A stretch of 64,000 nt of DNA from Paenibacillus sabinae T27 (GCF_000612505.1 NZ_CP004078.1:727001-791000), one strand, 5' to 3'. Shown: positions 1 through 7,818, counted from the first letter of the stretch. Program-made: numbers and translations. The notes: a model not told the origin generated them from the sequence alone.

Positions 1-862
1 TTATCTGATGCCCCAACTGCCTTTGGATTTCGACCATGTTCATTCCGGCTGATTGCATGAGATAGCCAGCTGTACGCCTCAAGTCGTGAGGGGTTGCGAT
101 TCTGGATAAATTAGCTTCGAGGCATAAATTCTTTAGTAATTTTCGTAACGTATCACCAGTTAGCGGTTTTTCCTTTCGAAAGAATAATGTATCTCTACCT
201 TTTTCTGCCCAATTTATATAGTTCGGATGATTGACATACCGCCTAAGCTCTTCTGATAGAGCAGTAGTAATACTGGTAGAACGAGCATCATTTTTCTGCC
301 CTTCTATTATCATTACCATCCTGGTGTCAAGGTTAACACTGGTTCGAGAAATGGATATAACTTCTGAATTCCTAACCCCAGTAATCAGCATGAACCAGAT
401 CAAAACGAATTCCTGGCGAAAGAAAGGATCTTTTTTCAAGGTAGCACCGAGAAGAGCAAGGCATTCCTCTTTTGAAAGAGCAGTATTTTTGATCGGTCGG
501 TCATAATATGGATTAGGATAATCCTCCATTGGGTTAAGTTGAATCAACTCCATGTCATATAGGAATTTAAAGAAATTTTTTAAAGAACTGATCGCATTGT
601 ACATAACATTCTTCGTTGCCTGATAATCTTCGCGAAGGTATTCTACAAATTGGTCGATAAAGTATTGCTGAATGGGTCGAAATGAGCCGGGATGCTTTGG
701 GCTGGCATGGAATTTGTCGAAATCAAGTTCGCCTTCAAATCCTCTCAATTGCAAATACTTTTCAAATTTTCGCAGGTCGCGTTCAACATATTCTTTCGCT
801 GTAAGATCTACATGCTCATACCAAAATTTATAGTACTTGGATTCGAATAAAATGTTGTTCAT
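1..862 (-). CDS. Tyrosine recombinase, first-from-left of a trio (C-terminus outside window)
   Basis: Reading leftwards from ATG at 862, the frame stays open to the window edge (287 codons), so the C-terminal end with the nucleophilic tyrosine is not seen. The N-terminal ~130 residues fit a SAM-like core-binding domain. The catalytic domain shows the first Arg in ITGVRNSEV, the H-x-x-R box in PHDLRRTAG and the second His in RQLGHQ, the last residues visible. A GGAG site precedes the ATG by about 9 nt, and only 13 nt separate it from the upstream recombinase gene, so the two are co-transcribed. Family knowledge: such enzymes cut and rejoin DNA at specific sites. Three in a row suggests a mobile element of the Tn554 or recombinase-in-trio kind (inference). 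Which DNA is moved is not shown. Confidence 0.88.
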   Translation of the reverse strand, partial: MNNILFESKYYKFWYEHVDLTAKEYVERDLRKFEKYLQLRGFEGELDFDKFHASPKHPGSFRPIQQYFIDQFVEYLREDYQATKNVMYNAISSLKNFFKFLYDMELIQLNPMEDYPNPYYDRPIKNTALSKEECLALLGATLKKDPFFRQEFVLIWFMLITGVRNSEVISISRTSVNLDTRMVMIIEGQKNDARSTSITTALSEELRRYVNHPNYINWAEKGRDTLFFRKEKPLTGDTLRKLLKNLCLEANLSRIATPHDLRRTAGYLMQSAGMNMVEIQRQLGHQI

Positions 863-875
863 CTATCGGATCTCC

Positions 876-1985
876 TCAGAAAAAATCATTGACTTTCAGA
901 TTTCCTAATGGATGTTGATTGATTACTTTAACAAGCATGCTATCAAACATTTTAAGATAAACCAGTGTTGAGCTGAGCCACTTATGTCTAAGCAACTCTT
1001 GGATTGTGTATATATTTACACCAGATTCCAGCAAATAAAGGGCAAACGAATGACGGAGAGAGTGAACAGATAGCTGATAAACTCTTTTGTCATCATCAGT
1101 AATAGTTGACGCTTCATCAATGAGATTGGTAAACATTTTTTGAATAGTACTCTCATGAAGTGGTGTAATACCCTTATCGTCGGAGAATACATATAGCTCA
1201 GAATAATTGGGCGACTCCTTAAGGGCACCATACCTGAAATTTACATACTTACACAGCAGTTCAAGTGAAAAATTAGTGATTTTACATGGAGTTTTAAATT
1301 CTTTTTCGCCCTTTGAACGAACGCAAATATCTTGTGTCTGCGGTTTAATGTCTCCAATTTGAAGAGAACATAACTCACTGAGGCGTATCCCGGTCCCGAG
1401 AAACGTCCACAGTATAATAAAGTTCCGATGTGATTCACGTCCTAATCTAGCTAGCAGTATCAACTCATCAATTTGTTCTTTAGTGAATGCACGAGGTACA
1501 CGTCGTTTATCAACCTCCACCTTTAATACCCGCTTTAGTTTATCTATCTTTTCTTCATAAAAATGCTCAAGAATGGTTCGCAAAAAGCTTCTCAAAAAGG
1601 CAGCCTTTTTGCTTCGAGTATTTTTATTTTTCACCGGTGCCAAGTAATCACTTAAATGTTGAGAGGTACAAATCGTTTTGAAATCAGGGTCTTGATCGAA
1701 ATGTTGATTGCAGAATTTGATAAACCAATTCATTTCATAGCGATAAGCTACTTGTGATTTTTCCGCAAGTTCAGTAAATGAATCGCTCGAAAAATAGAAC
1801 TCGACAGCATCACTTAGTTTTACATGCTCACGAGCTTTTTCGTTGTTTGTCGATTTTGGAATCCAATCCATTTGATTTAAAGCTTGGAAAAATTTATGGG
1901 GACCGTATGCTTCGGCCATTTCTTTAATTTTGTCCTCCAATAAGAGGTCCATTTCGAATTCTTTATCATAAATAGGCATGCTCAT
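876..1985 (-). CDS. Tyrosine recombinase/integrase, 369 aa, middle of trio
   Basis: Complete tyrosine recombinase. The N-terminal ~170 residues are a core-binding region. The catalytic domain has Arg in TGIRLSELCSL, the beta-hairpin Lys in SKGEKEFKTP, HSLRHSF (H-x-x-R), then LLRHKWLSSTLVYLK, which carries the second His and the nucleophile Tyr. A very strong AGAGGAGG site precedes the ATG, and the start overlaps the stop of the upstream recombinase in ATGA, so translation is coupled. Length fits TnpA-like recombinases of Tn554-type elements, but a RIT element is an equal alternative. All catalytic residues are present, so it is probably active. Confidence 0.9.
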   Translation of the reverse strand: MSMPIYDKEFEMDLLLEDKIKEMAEAYGPHKFFQALNQMDWIPKSTNNEKAREHVKLSDAVEFYFSSDSFTELAEKSQVAYRYEMNWFIKFCNQHFDQDPDFKTICTSQHLSDYLAPVKNKNTRSKKAAFLRSFLRTILEHFYEEKIDKLKRVLKVEVDKRRVPRAFTKEQIDELILLARLGRESHRNFIILWTFLGTGIRLSELCSLQIGDIKPQTQDICVRSKGEKEFKTPCKITNFSLELLCKYVNFRYGALKESPNYSELYVFSDDKGITPLHESTIQKMFTNLIDEASTITDDDKRVYQLSVHSLRHSFALYLLESGVNIYTIQELLRHKWLSSTLVYLKMFDSMLVKVINQHPLGNLKVNDFF

Positions 1986-3505
1986 TTACCTCCTCTGTAT
2001 GAATAATCAAGCTTATTCACTTCTTGTGAACGCCAATTTGACATCTGATTTAGATGGGTATATAAACTAACCGTGTCCATTTTAATTACCCGCGAAAGTA
2101 CCTGAACTACTTGTGGTGGAGGATTTTGACCAACTAGATTCGTTACGAAACAATGGCGAAATAAATGCAATCCGCCGGGGAATGTCCAGCCAGCGATATG
2201 GCTGTATAATTTATAGTTATTTTGAAATTTCCATACAATTCTTTTTGGATCGTCGCCAAATAAGTATGTAGACTTTGAAGGAATGCTACGGAGCATTTTC
2301 AAATCACGATAAAGTTCTCCAGCCAGCGGTAATTCGTGATGTTTTCCGCCTTTACTGTGAATACAAATCGTTCGGATTTCCATATTAATGTCATTCCACG
2401 ATACTTGTGAGACTTCCATAGAACGCAAGCCAAGTGTAAGCATGAATTGAAAAGCGATCCGCTCCATAAGTGGATTCTCGGAATATACCTCAATAACATT
2501 AAAAAACGCAGTGACCTGTTCTTTAGTAGGTAAGTTTCGGAAACGATATCGAGATGCTTTAATCGATTTAATTTTTTTTGCTGGGTCTGGAAATCCGAAA
2601 GTTTTTTTCAAAAATAAAAAGAAGCTTCTAATAGCATAGATACATTCACTAATGGTAATAAGGCTATACTCTCCTTTTCGCTGTTTCTTCAGTAGATAGG
2701 AACGAAATTCCTGTAGATGGATCTCTGTGATGGATAAGACTGGAACAGTATGAGATTGACAAGCTGCGAAATCCTTCATATTGTCAACCAACCAAACCAA
2801 CAAAGAATTGATGTGCGTCTTGACTCTTGCTTTGGTATGATCAGATTTGCCCTCTTTTGTTAACTGTTTCATATACATTTCAATTTTCGGATGAACTGGT
2901 TTTCCTTTATTTGTTTTCAATGGTGTAAAGAGCAGGCTATATTTTTCTGTATCTTGCAAGGTTGTCTGTAGAAATTGATTTGCGTGCTGAACAATAAACG
3001 CCATTAGGTTCTGCTTTCTGCCGGTTGTTGCAAATGATGATGATAGATACGTCAAGACCTCATTGTCCGTGAAGTGCTTATCTAAAATATCACTGACAGG
3101 TATCTTCAAATGTGCAGCAATTTTTTGCGATAGTTCTCGAACCATGATGTACTCGTTATAAAAAGCAAAGGCATCATACGTCAGCTTCTGCTTAAGATAT
3201 TCCTTCAAAACATTCGTTGGAATTTCAGGTATCACATTGTTTTCCCATATCCACTGGTTGATTCCCTGTCGTCCAATATGAACGTTGATCGGTGCTTCCG
3301 ATTGTTTAAGATTACTCGCGTAAAGCATGCTCTCAATCCTCGCTCGGGTTAATTTTCTAATATCATGATCGTCACGAAGATCAGTAAACATACCTTCACA
3401 AAGAAGAATCTTTTCGTTTAAAGAAGCATTCTGCCGAAAAGATTCTTTTGTTATTTCTTCGGTTTCCAAACGTGAAGGGGGTTGGGTTTTCATATCCTTT
3501 TCCAT
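1982..3505 (-). CDS. Large tyrosine recombinase, 507 aa, first gene of the trio
   Basis: I place the start at the ATG at 3505 because GGGAGGAA lies 6 nt before it. The longer frame back to 3604 would begin inside a terminator hairpin. The N-terminal half (~300 residues) is longer than usual, as in TnpB-type recombinases. The catalytic domain shows LTLGLRSMEVS (Arg), SKGGKHHELP (Lys), LHLFRHCFVTN (H-x-x-R) and SLYTHLNQ (Tyr). Where most family members have LGH before the Tyr helix, this one has LSR, so the second His appears to be replaced. It overlaps the next recombinase by 4 nt. It probably acts as one partner of a multi-recombinase complex (inference). Confidence 0.87.
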   Translation of the reverse strand: MEKDMKTQPPSRLETEEITKESFRQNASLNEKILLCEGMFTDLRDDHDIRKLTRARIESMLYASNLKQSEAPINVHIGRQGINQWIWENNVIPEIPTNVLKEYLKQKLTYDAFAFYNEYIMVRELSQKIAAHLKIPVSDILDKHFTDNEVLTYLSSSFATTGRKQNLMAFIVQHANQFLQTTLQDTEKYSLLFTPLKTNKGKPVHPKIEMYMKQLTKEGKSDHTKARVKTHINSLLVWLVDNMKDFAACQSHTVPVLSITEIHLQEFRSYLLKKQRKGEYSLITISECIYAIRSFFLFLKKTFGFPDPAKKIKSIKASRYRFRNLPTKEQVTAFFNVIEVYSENPLMERIAFQFMLTLGLRSMEVSQVSWNDINMEIRTICIHSKGGKHHELPLAGELYRDLKMLRSIPSKSTYLFGDDPKRIVWKFQNNYKLYSHIAGWTFPGGLHLFRHCFVTNLVGQNPPPQVVQVLSRVIKMDTVSLYTHLNQMSNWRSQEVNKLDYSYRGGK

Positions 3506-3595
3506 ACTGATTCCTCCCACAGCAGATGAGTTTTTCACTACATCAACAGGGTGGCCAATTATTATCTGGTGCCTGAAAATTCTTACTTGTATAAG

Positions 3596-3623
3596 AAAAA
3601 CCATCCTCCGAATCGGAAGATGG
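3596..3623 (-). terminator. Rho-independent terminator between the 270-aa gene and the recombinases
   Basis: On the minus strand CCATCTTCCG and CGGAGGATGG pair (10 bp with one G-U) around ATT, followed by TTTTT. It lies right after the stop of the 270-aa gene and ahead of the recombinase trio, so it probably lowers read-through into the recombinases. Confidence 0.75.
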
Positions 3624-3640
3624 TCTGATTCAAATATGAT

Positions 3641-4453
3641 TTAGATTTCACGAATATCTGTCTCATCCCGGAAATCTAATTCCATTAAAGTTTGTTGATA
3701 TTCTTGAAGCTTCCCAGGTTTTGGTCCCATCACCCATAAAGATCGTTCTGATCGTAATGGTGTGTAAGTTGTCCCTAAATGCGTAGCAAACGGAAAGGTG
3801 TTGAGGATTTCTTTTCTTTTGGCTTTATGAAGGACGGGTTCATGTGGTAAATGAAATTCAAAATAATCTAATTCCGGATACGTAGTCACCCAACGTCCTG
3901 TCGTTAGGGGTCCAGCCTGTTCAAGCAGGCGCTGAGCATCTGTGATTAAGTATCCAGCAATGTTTCGACCAACACGATCCTTCTCTTCATAAAGTGCCTC
4001 AACGCTGATCCTTTTTGCAGACCCGTCGAGATTATATTCCGTAAAATCTTTAAATGAGTTCTCGACGGGTTCTTTTTCAGTGATAATTTGCCACGGGACA
4101 TTAAACATGATTGCTAGAATGAATGTGATCAAATAGTCCGGCCGCAGCGTATGGTTGATCAACGAAAATCCAGTTTTTGTTGAACCTGATACGTTGTGTG
4201 CAATTTGTTCTTGAGTTATTTTATAAGTTATTGTGCAGAGTTGTCGTCTAAAGATTGGATCAGGATCTCTTAATAGTTGCTCCCATAGGCTGCGATTACT
4301 CTGTATGATCAAAAAATCTTTATATTTCAATGATTTTAGGTAACGCTTTAGTTCGCCTTTTTTCTGAGGATCTTTGATGCTTATATAATTTTGTGCTTGC
4401 TGAAGTGGTTCGGCCCTGTAGAGCGGGTAGAAATTATTACCGTTCTTACTCAT
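3641..4453 (-). CDS. Unknown 270-aa protein encoded with the recombinase trio
   Basis: I do not recognise a domain. The protein is soluble by eye (no signal peptide; one weakly hydrophobic stretch, YLITFILAIMFNVPW near residue 108) and rich in charged and aromatic residues. It starts at ATG 4453, 4 nt after the stop of the 35-aa gene, with a weak GGTGAT site, and ends 17 nt before a terminator. Position suggests an accessory of the recombinase element, for example a target-site or directionality factor (inference from neighbourhood only). Confidence 0.65.
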   Translation of the reverse strand: MSKNGNNFYPLYRAEPLQQAQNYISIKDPQKKGELKRYLKSLKYKDFLIIQSNRSLWEQLLRDPDPIFRRQLCTITYKITQEQIAHNVSGSTKTGFSLINHTLRPDYLITFILAIMFNVPWQIITEKEPVENSFKDFTEYNLDGSAKRISVEALYEEKDRVGRNIAGYLITDAQRLLEQAGPLTTGRWVTTYPELDYFEFHLPHEPVLHKAKRKEILNTFPFATHLGTTYTPLRSERSLWVMGPKPGKLQEYQQTLMELDFRDETDIREI

Positions 4454-4459
4454 AATGGA

Positions 4460-4567
4460 TCACCAATGACAATGATACATCGTTGTTTGACCATCAATAG
4501 AAATTCTTACCGGAGTAAGTTTTCCTATAGAAAGTCGGGCCGCGGGAATACTCATTCTAGTCAACAT
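4460..4567 (-). CDS. Small 35-aa ORF at the head of the recombinase operon
   Basis: An ATG at 4567 follows a textbook CAGGAGG site by about 8 nt and gives a 35-residue product (MLTRMSIPAARLSIGK near the start, ending in HCHW). A GTG-started 60-aa version would lack a good ribosome site, so I chose the short one. It stops 4 nt before the 270-aa gene, so it may be a coupling leader or a real microprotein. Function unknown. Confidence 0.42.
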   Translation of the reverse strand: MLTRMSIPAARLSIGKLTPVRISIDGQTTMYHCHW

Positions 4568-4689
4568 TAAACCAACCTCCTGAAAAGGAGGGCCCAAGAC
4601 CGAGTAGGATTTCGTGTCTTGTTTAACCAGATCGTCACACACTTATGTTTTGAAGATGAGTTCATAAAATATTGGCTGGACTTCAAAAC

Positions 4690-4723
4690 AAAAAAGCACT
4701 TCACATCAACAGATGTAAAGTGC
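4690..4723 (-). terminator. Leader terminator (attenuator-like) of the recombinase operon
   Basis: On the minus strand a 12-bp stem (GCACTTTACATC / GATGTGAAGTGC, one G-U) with loop TGTT is followed by TTTTTT. It lies only ~20 nt downstream of the likely transcription start for this operon and 120 nt before its first ORF, with no gene ahead of it. That is the layout of an attenuator or a short regulatory RNA (inference). Confidence 0.7.
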
Positions 4724-4748
4724 AGCTTTAGTCTCTCAATATGAAAGG

Positions 4749-4754
4749 ATTATA
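4749..4754 (-). promoter_or_regulatory. Probable -10 box for the minus-strand recombinase operon
   Basis: The minus strand reads GTGGTTATAATCC, a perfect TATAAT. No convincing TTGACA lies 16-18 nt upstream. It faces left towards the leader terminator and recombinase genes, and is back-to-back with the excisionase-like gene. Confidence 0.5.
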
Positions 4755-4919
4755 ACCACATGCTATCCCAAAAGGCGAAAAGGGATAAAAGGGCAGACTT
4801 ATAGTAGGACGTTGATTCCTCATTAATGCTCACTTCAGGCCAAGCCTGTAATTGATACAAATTTTACAATAAGTTCAAGGATAAATCAATTCAAAAGAAT
4901 TAACCTGGAGGCGATCGGA

Positions 4920-5096
4920 ATGAAACAAATAATAACCGTAAATGAACTTGCGAGTTATCTGCAGGTATCCACTGATAGTATCTATGCGATGGTACGCGAG
5001 AAACAGATTCCGCATATAAGGGTGCGCAGAAGAATTTTATTTAGCATGGATATGATCGAGGAATGGATGAGAAGCGAAGCACACTTATCGGTTTAA
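4920..5096 (+). CDS. Excisionase-like helix-turn-helix DNA-binding protein, 58 aa
   Basis: Short ORF starting at ATG 4920, 8 nt after GGAGG. The protein begins MKQIITVNELASYLQVSTDS and continues IYAMVREKQIPHIRVRRRIL, the winged-HTH pattern of the MerR-like excisionase (HTH_17) family: VNELASYL forms the first helix, VSTDSIYAMVRE the recognition helix, IPHIRVRRRILF the wing. Members act as recombination directionality factors or small regulators of integrases. It is divergent from the recombinase operon, so it plausibly controls excision or operon expression. A terminator follows at once. Confidence 0.78.
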   Translation: MKQIITVNELASYLQVSTDSIYAMVREKQIPHIRVRRRILFSMDMIEEWMRSEAHLSV

Positions 5097-5110
5097 TAGA
5101 ATCAAGAATA

Positions 5111-5153
5111 CAGCAGGAAAAGTCCCCTTAAAAGGACTTTTCCTGCTGTTTTT
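5111..5153 (+). terminator. Strong terminator after the excisionase-like gene
   Basis: A 15-bp perfect stem (CAGCAGGAAAAGTCC and its complement) around an 8-nt loop is followed by TTTTT. It isolates the small HTH gene from the next unit. Confidence 0.9.
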
Positions 5154-5172
5154 GGTTATCATTATGAATTGA

Positions 5173-5178
5173 TATAAT
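5173..5178 (+). promoter_or_regulatory. Extended -10 promoter for the 63-aa gene
   Basis: TGATATAAT (TGn plus perfect TATAAT) lies 40 nt before the TTG start of the small gene and 20 nt after a terminator. Confidence 0.5.
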
Positions 5179-5219
5179 ATTACTGGAACTATAAAGATAT
5201 CTTGGAGAGGGGCTCTCTT

Positions 5220-5411
5220 TTGGAAAAGGATATTGAGGGTTTGATTGAATACTTTGAACGAAACTTAGCCGAATTACTGCGGGAGCATCAGTTGGATCCT
5301 AATGACGAATTTCTGAAAGGAAAAATCGCTGGCATTAAGCAAGCACTCATTACATGTCGAATGTACAACAGACCCGAAAATGGAAATCCAATAGATGTGA
5401 TCATTGATTGA
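5220..5411 (+). CDS. Unknown acidic 63-aa protein
   Basis: I chose the TTG at 5220 because GGAGAGG lies 9 nt upstream; the frame could also start at the TTG at 5202, which overlaps that site. The product (MEKDIEGLIEYFERNLAEL...) is a predicted helical, acidic small protein with a conserved-looking KGKIAGIKQAL segment. No family recognised. It stands alone between a terminator and the decayed toxin-antitoxin locus. Confidence 0.55.
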   Translation: MEKDIEGLIEYFERNLAELLREHQLDPNDEFLKGKIAGIKQALITCRMYNRPENGNPIDVIID

Positions 5412-5446
5412 TGTTCGTTAAGAATAACCGGATAATTTTGATGTGT

Positions 5447-5452
5447 TATAAT
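5447..5452 (+). promoter_or_regulatory. Extended -10 promoter for the decayed toxin-antitoxin locus
   Basis: TGTTATAAT (TGn plus TATAAT) lies 41 nt before the antitoxin ATG. The -35 region is weak. Confidence 0.45.
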
Positions 5453-5493
5453 CGAACCAAAGCCAATACTGGAGCAACAGGACGGTGAACCAA

Positions 5494-5660
5494 ATGAATT
5501 TCAAAGATCTCCAAAAGTTGATCAAACTTACAGGCGATCGTGCTAAGTTGGATGCCAAAGCCAACGAAACATATACAAAACGAGCGAAGGCCAAATCGTA
5601 AAGGAATACAGTGACGGTAACATTGTTCGAGTATCTCAAAGTGATGGCAGTCATGCGTGA
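5494..5660 (+). pseudogene. Frameshifted zeta-toxin antitoxin remnant
   Basis: From ATG 5494 the frame reads MNFKDLQKLIKLTGDRAKLD and then runs into a stop after about 35 codons. In the next frame, the sequence continues as EGQIVKEYSDGNIVRVSQSD up to a TGA at 5658. The two halves join naturally at about 5575-5590, so a single indel has split a ~55-aa protein. Its layout (short protein just upstream of a zeta-like kinase, stop 4 nt before the toxin ATG) is that of the small antitoxins paired with zeta/PezT-family toxins. Confidence 0.68.
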
Positions 5661-5664
5661 TATA

Positions 5665-6245
5665 ATGTCAAATCCTGTATGTTTTTGCCGGCAATAATGG
5701 CAGTGGGAAAAGTACAATCCGTAATCTGATTGTTGACCAGCTCGGGCTCAGCATAAACATTGATTCTGATGCATTGGCACGAGGCATGGATTCTTATCAT
5801 CCAGAGAGACGAAAAGTATCCGCTGGGAAAGAGGCCATAAAATTAGCCAGAGATTGCATCCAAAACAGCCGCAACTTCTCAATTGAAACAACATTGGCCC
5901 GGGGCAACGCCATCCATCCGTCTTATGCGAGATGCCAAGGTAAGCGGATTCGAAGTAACTATGTTTTATGTTGGCTTGGGAGACTATCGCCTAAATATCG
6001 AGCGGGTAGCAGCTCGAGTTAAAAACGGTGGGCATCACATTCCTACTGAGGATATTATCAGACGACATGACACTTCAATTGGAAATTTGCTTTCTTATCT
6101 TCATTTAATTGACCATCTGATCGTCATAGATAACAGTCATATAGAAGGCAAGATTATTCTGGGTGCAGATAACGGTTCAATAACTTATCGTTTGGACTCT
6201 ATTCCTCAATGGGGTAAACGCATTGAGCAGAGATTACAGACATAG
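5665..6245 (+). pseudogene. Zeta/PezT-like toxin (P-loop kinase), broken by two frameshifts
   Basis: ATG 5665 starts MSNPV; a missing base then shifts the frame into VFAGNNGSGKSTIRNL (Walker A) and NIDSDALARGMDSY. A second shift near 5900 leads into IRLMRDAKVSGFEVTMFYVG, then RVAARVKNGGHHIP and the C-terminus ending at 6245. Intact zeta-family toxins of ~190 aa phosphorylate UDP-N-acetylglucosamine and block wall synthesis; the pieces here cover nearly the whole length. Both toxin and antitoxin are broken, so the locus is presumably dead. Recent decay is likely because residues remain recognisable throughout. Confidence 0.8.
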
Positions 6246-6248
6246 AGA

Positions 6249-6280
6249 GAACAGTCAAGCAATTCGGGCTGTTCTTTTGT
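6249..6280 (+). terminator. Terminator after the toxin remnant
   Basis: GAACAGTC and GGCTGTTC form an 8-bp stem (one G-U) with a 10-nt loop, followed by TTTTGTTG. Confidence 0.65.
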
Positions 6281-6375
6281 TGTATTAACAAAAGTATTTC
6301 TTCATAGATTCCTCTAACCATGATACGATAATCAAAAATGGATGTTACCTATTATGGGAAATAGAGGGGATCGTC

Positions 6376-7326
6376 ATGATTGACAAAGTCATTCGCATTC
6401 TTAACATCATTAACGCTATTCAGGCAAATCCCGGAATCTCGGCAAAAGATCTTGCTTTCAAATGCGATGTGAACATCCGGACTATTTATAGAGATATGGA
6501 TATTCTCGAACTGATTGCTCCGGTTTCCAGAGAGGGCAGGGGAACCGGGTATCGGTTTATGGGTAAGTTCTTTCTATATCCTCTAAACTTTACCGAACAG
6601 GAAGCTCTTGTGTTTTCTTTGCTCCCTTCCATGCTGGATAAGGACAAGCTGCCACCAGGTTTCGATACAGCATATGATAAGGTAATGGGCACTCATCTTA
6701 AGGAGAAATCGCGCCAAAATAATATAATTGAGGATATCGTCGGTGTCATTCAGATGGGCACGCCCGCGTACCGTAAAGAAAGTCCAAATTTTCTACAGCC
6801 AATTATTCAAGCCATCTTGGAGCATAAAACAATCGACGTCGTCTACCATACGCAATACCGCAATGAAACGACGGAGCGCAAAATCGATCCATATTATCTC
6901 GTCCCACGCGACCATCGGTTTTATTTGATCGGGTATTGCCACTTAGCACAGGACATTCGGACCTTTCGAATCAGTCGTTTTCAGCAGGTTGAGCTTACCG
7001 GGCAGCAGTTCGACAAAGGAGATTTCAATATCAAAAAATATTTGAAGAACACGTGGTCCATTGATCGTGGGGAAAAGAACGTCACTTTCAAAGTTCGTTT
7101 CAATGCTGAAGTCGCCCGTTACATTAAGGAAGAAGAACTGTTCGTACAACCGCGAATGAAGGATCAGAAGGACGGCAGCCTTATTTTCGAAGTGACTGTT
7201 AATAATGAAAAAGAGTTTTTGAGATGGATCCTTCAGTATGGTCCGTCGGCGGAAATTCTGGAACCCAAATCTGTCCGGGAATCGTTGAAACAGCAGTTGT
7301 CGCAGTGGATCATGATGTATCAATAG
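6376..7326 (+). CDS. WYL-domain transcriptional regulator, 316 aa
   Basis: The N-terminal winged helix-turn-helix (residues ~1-65, with ISAKDLAFKCDVNIRTIYRD) is DeoR/YafY-like. A WYL domain follows at ~140-210, with the signature region PYYLVPRDHRFYLIGYCH and FRISRFQQVEL, and then the WCX C-terminal extension (~230-316). AGAGGGGATC precedes the ATG. WYL proteins sense nucleic-acid-type ligands and often control phage-defence loci (BrxR/CapW families), while PafBC is an activator of damage genes. This gene stands at the left border of the defence island with its own terminator, next to the first copy of the shared promoter motif. It is therefore the local candidate regulator (inference). Confidence 0.9.
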   Translation: MIDKVIRILNIINAIQANPGISAKDLAFKCDVNIRTIYRDMDILELIAPVSREGRGTGYRFMGKFFLYPLNFTEQEALVFSLLPSMLDKDKLPPGFDTAYDKVMGTHLKEKSRQNNIIEDIVGVIQMGTPAYRKESPNFLQPIIQAILEHKTIDVVYHTQYRNETTERKIDPYYLVPRDHRFYLIGYCHLAQDIRTFRISRFQQVELTGQQFDKGDFNIKKYLKNTWSIDRGEKNVTFKVRFNAEVARYIKEEELFVQPRMKDQKDGSLIFEVTVNNEKEFLRWILQYGPSAEILEPKSVRESLKQQLSQWIMMYQ

Positions 7327-7344
7327 AAGTAACCTATAGAGCAG

Positions 7345-7376
7345 CCTCGCTTCGCTAAGAAGCGGGGTTTCTTTTT
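7345..7376 (+). terminator. Terminator after the WYL regulator
   Basis: CCTCGCTTC pairs with GAAGCGGGG (one G-U) around GCTAA, followed by TTTCTTTTT. It ends just before the first shared promoter box. Confidence 0.85.
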
Positions 7377-7377
7377 G

Positions 7378-7425
7378 CGAACGTCTATTCGCTGACAAAC
7401 GGTTGCCCAAGGGAAAGTTTAAGAT
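7378..7425 (+). promoter_or_regulatory. Shared defence promoter, copy 1
   Basis: CGAACGTCTATTCG (LexA-box-like) is followed by CTGACA, 6 nt, TGCC, 12 nt, and the -10 box TAAGAT at 7420. The TGACA-to-(-10) spacing is 22 nt. It drives the 117-aa/VWA pair. Confidence 0.7.
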
Positions 7426-7464
7426 AGTAGGTACAAGGGCGTAAAGAAGGAGGACATTGGCCAA

Positions 7465-7818
7465 ATGAAGCTCATCATAACGAAACACGCTTTCGAACGT
7501 TATTGTGAGAGAGCGGCGACATGTCAGGACGACTTCTATCATTTTCAAAATCAATTGCGGAAGGTACCGAGAAAAGATTTGTGTTTTTTGGAGTGGAAAG
7601 GGAAACCTGCCGTCTACTTTGATCAGACCTATTGGCGTTATGTGCGAAATGAAAGGACGAATACCATTATTTTAATCACGTGCCTTGGAATTCTGGAATA
7701 TATCAGCATTCATAAATGGGCGAATTATGTAACTGCCAAAAACAGCCGCGCAGCAAAAAAGTTAAAGAAATCTATTCGGAGAAAGGAGATGCAACATGAA
7801 TCAACCTGTGTTGTTTAA
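7465..7818 (+). CDS. 117-aa protein of unknown function upstream of VWA gene
   Basis: Starts MKLIITKHAFERYCERAATC; the H-A-x-x-R-x-x-E-R pattern at the N-terminus resembles DUF4258-like small proteins, but this is weak. The middle is beta-rich (FLEWKGKPAVYFDQTYWRYV, TIILITCLGILEY), the C-terminus strongly basic (AAKKLKKSIRRKE). An AGAAGGAGG site lies 11 nt upstream. It overlaps the VWA gene by 23 nt, so the two are translated together. A toxin-like or nucleic-acid-binding role is possible but not shown. Confidence 0.7.
   Translation: MKLIITKHAFERYCERAATCQDDFYHFQNQLRKVPRKDLCFLEWKGKPAVYFDQTYWRYVRNERTNTIILITCLGILEYISIHKWANYVTAKNSRAAKKLKKSIRRKEMQHESTCVV

Noticed and set aside
3506..3604. 33-residue N-terminal extension of the large recombinase
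   Set aside because: It would start within the terminator's U-tract and has no ribosome site, while ATG 3505 has an excellent one.
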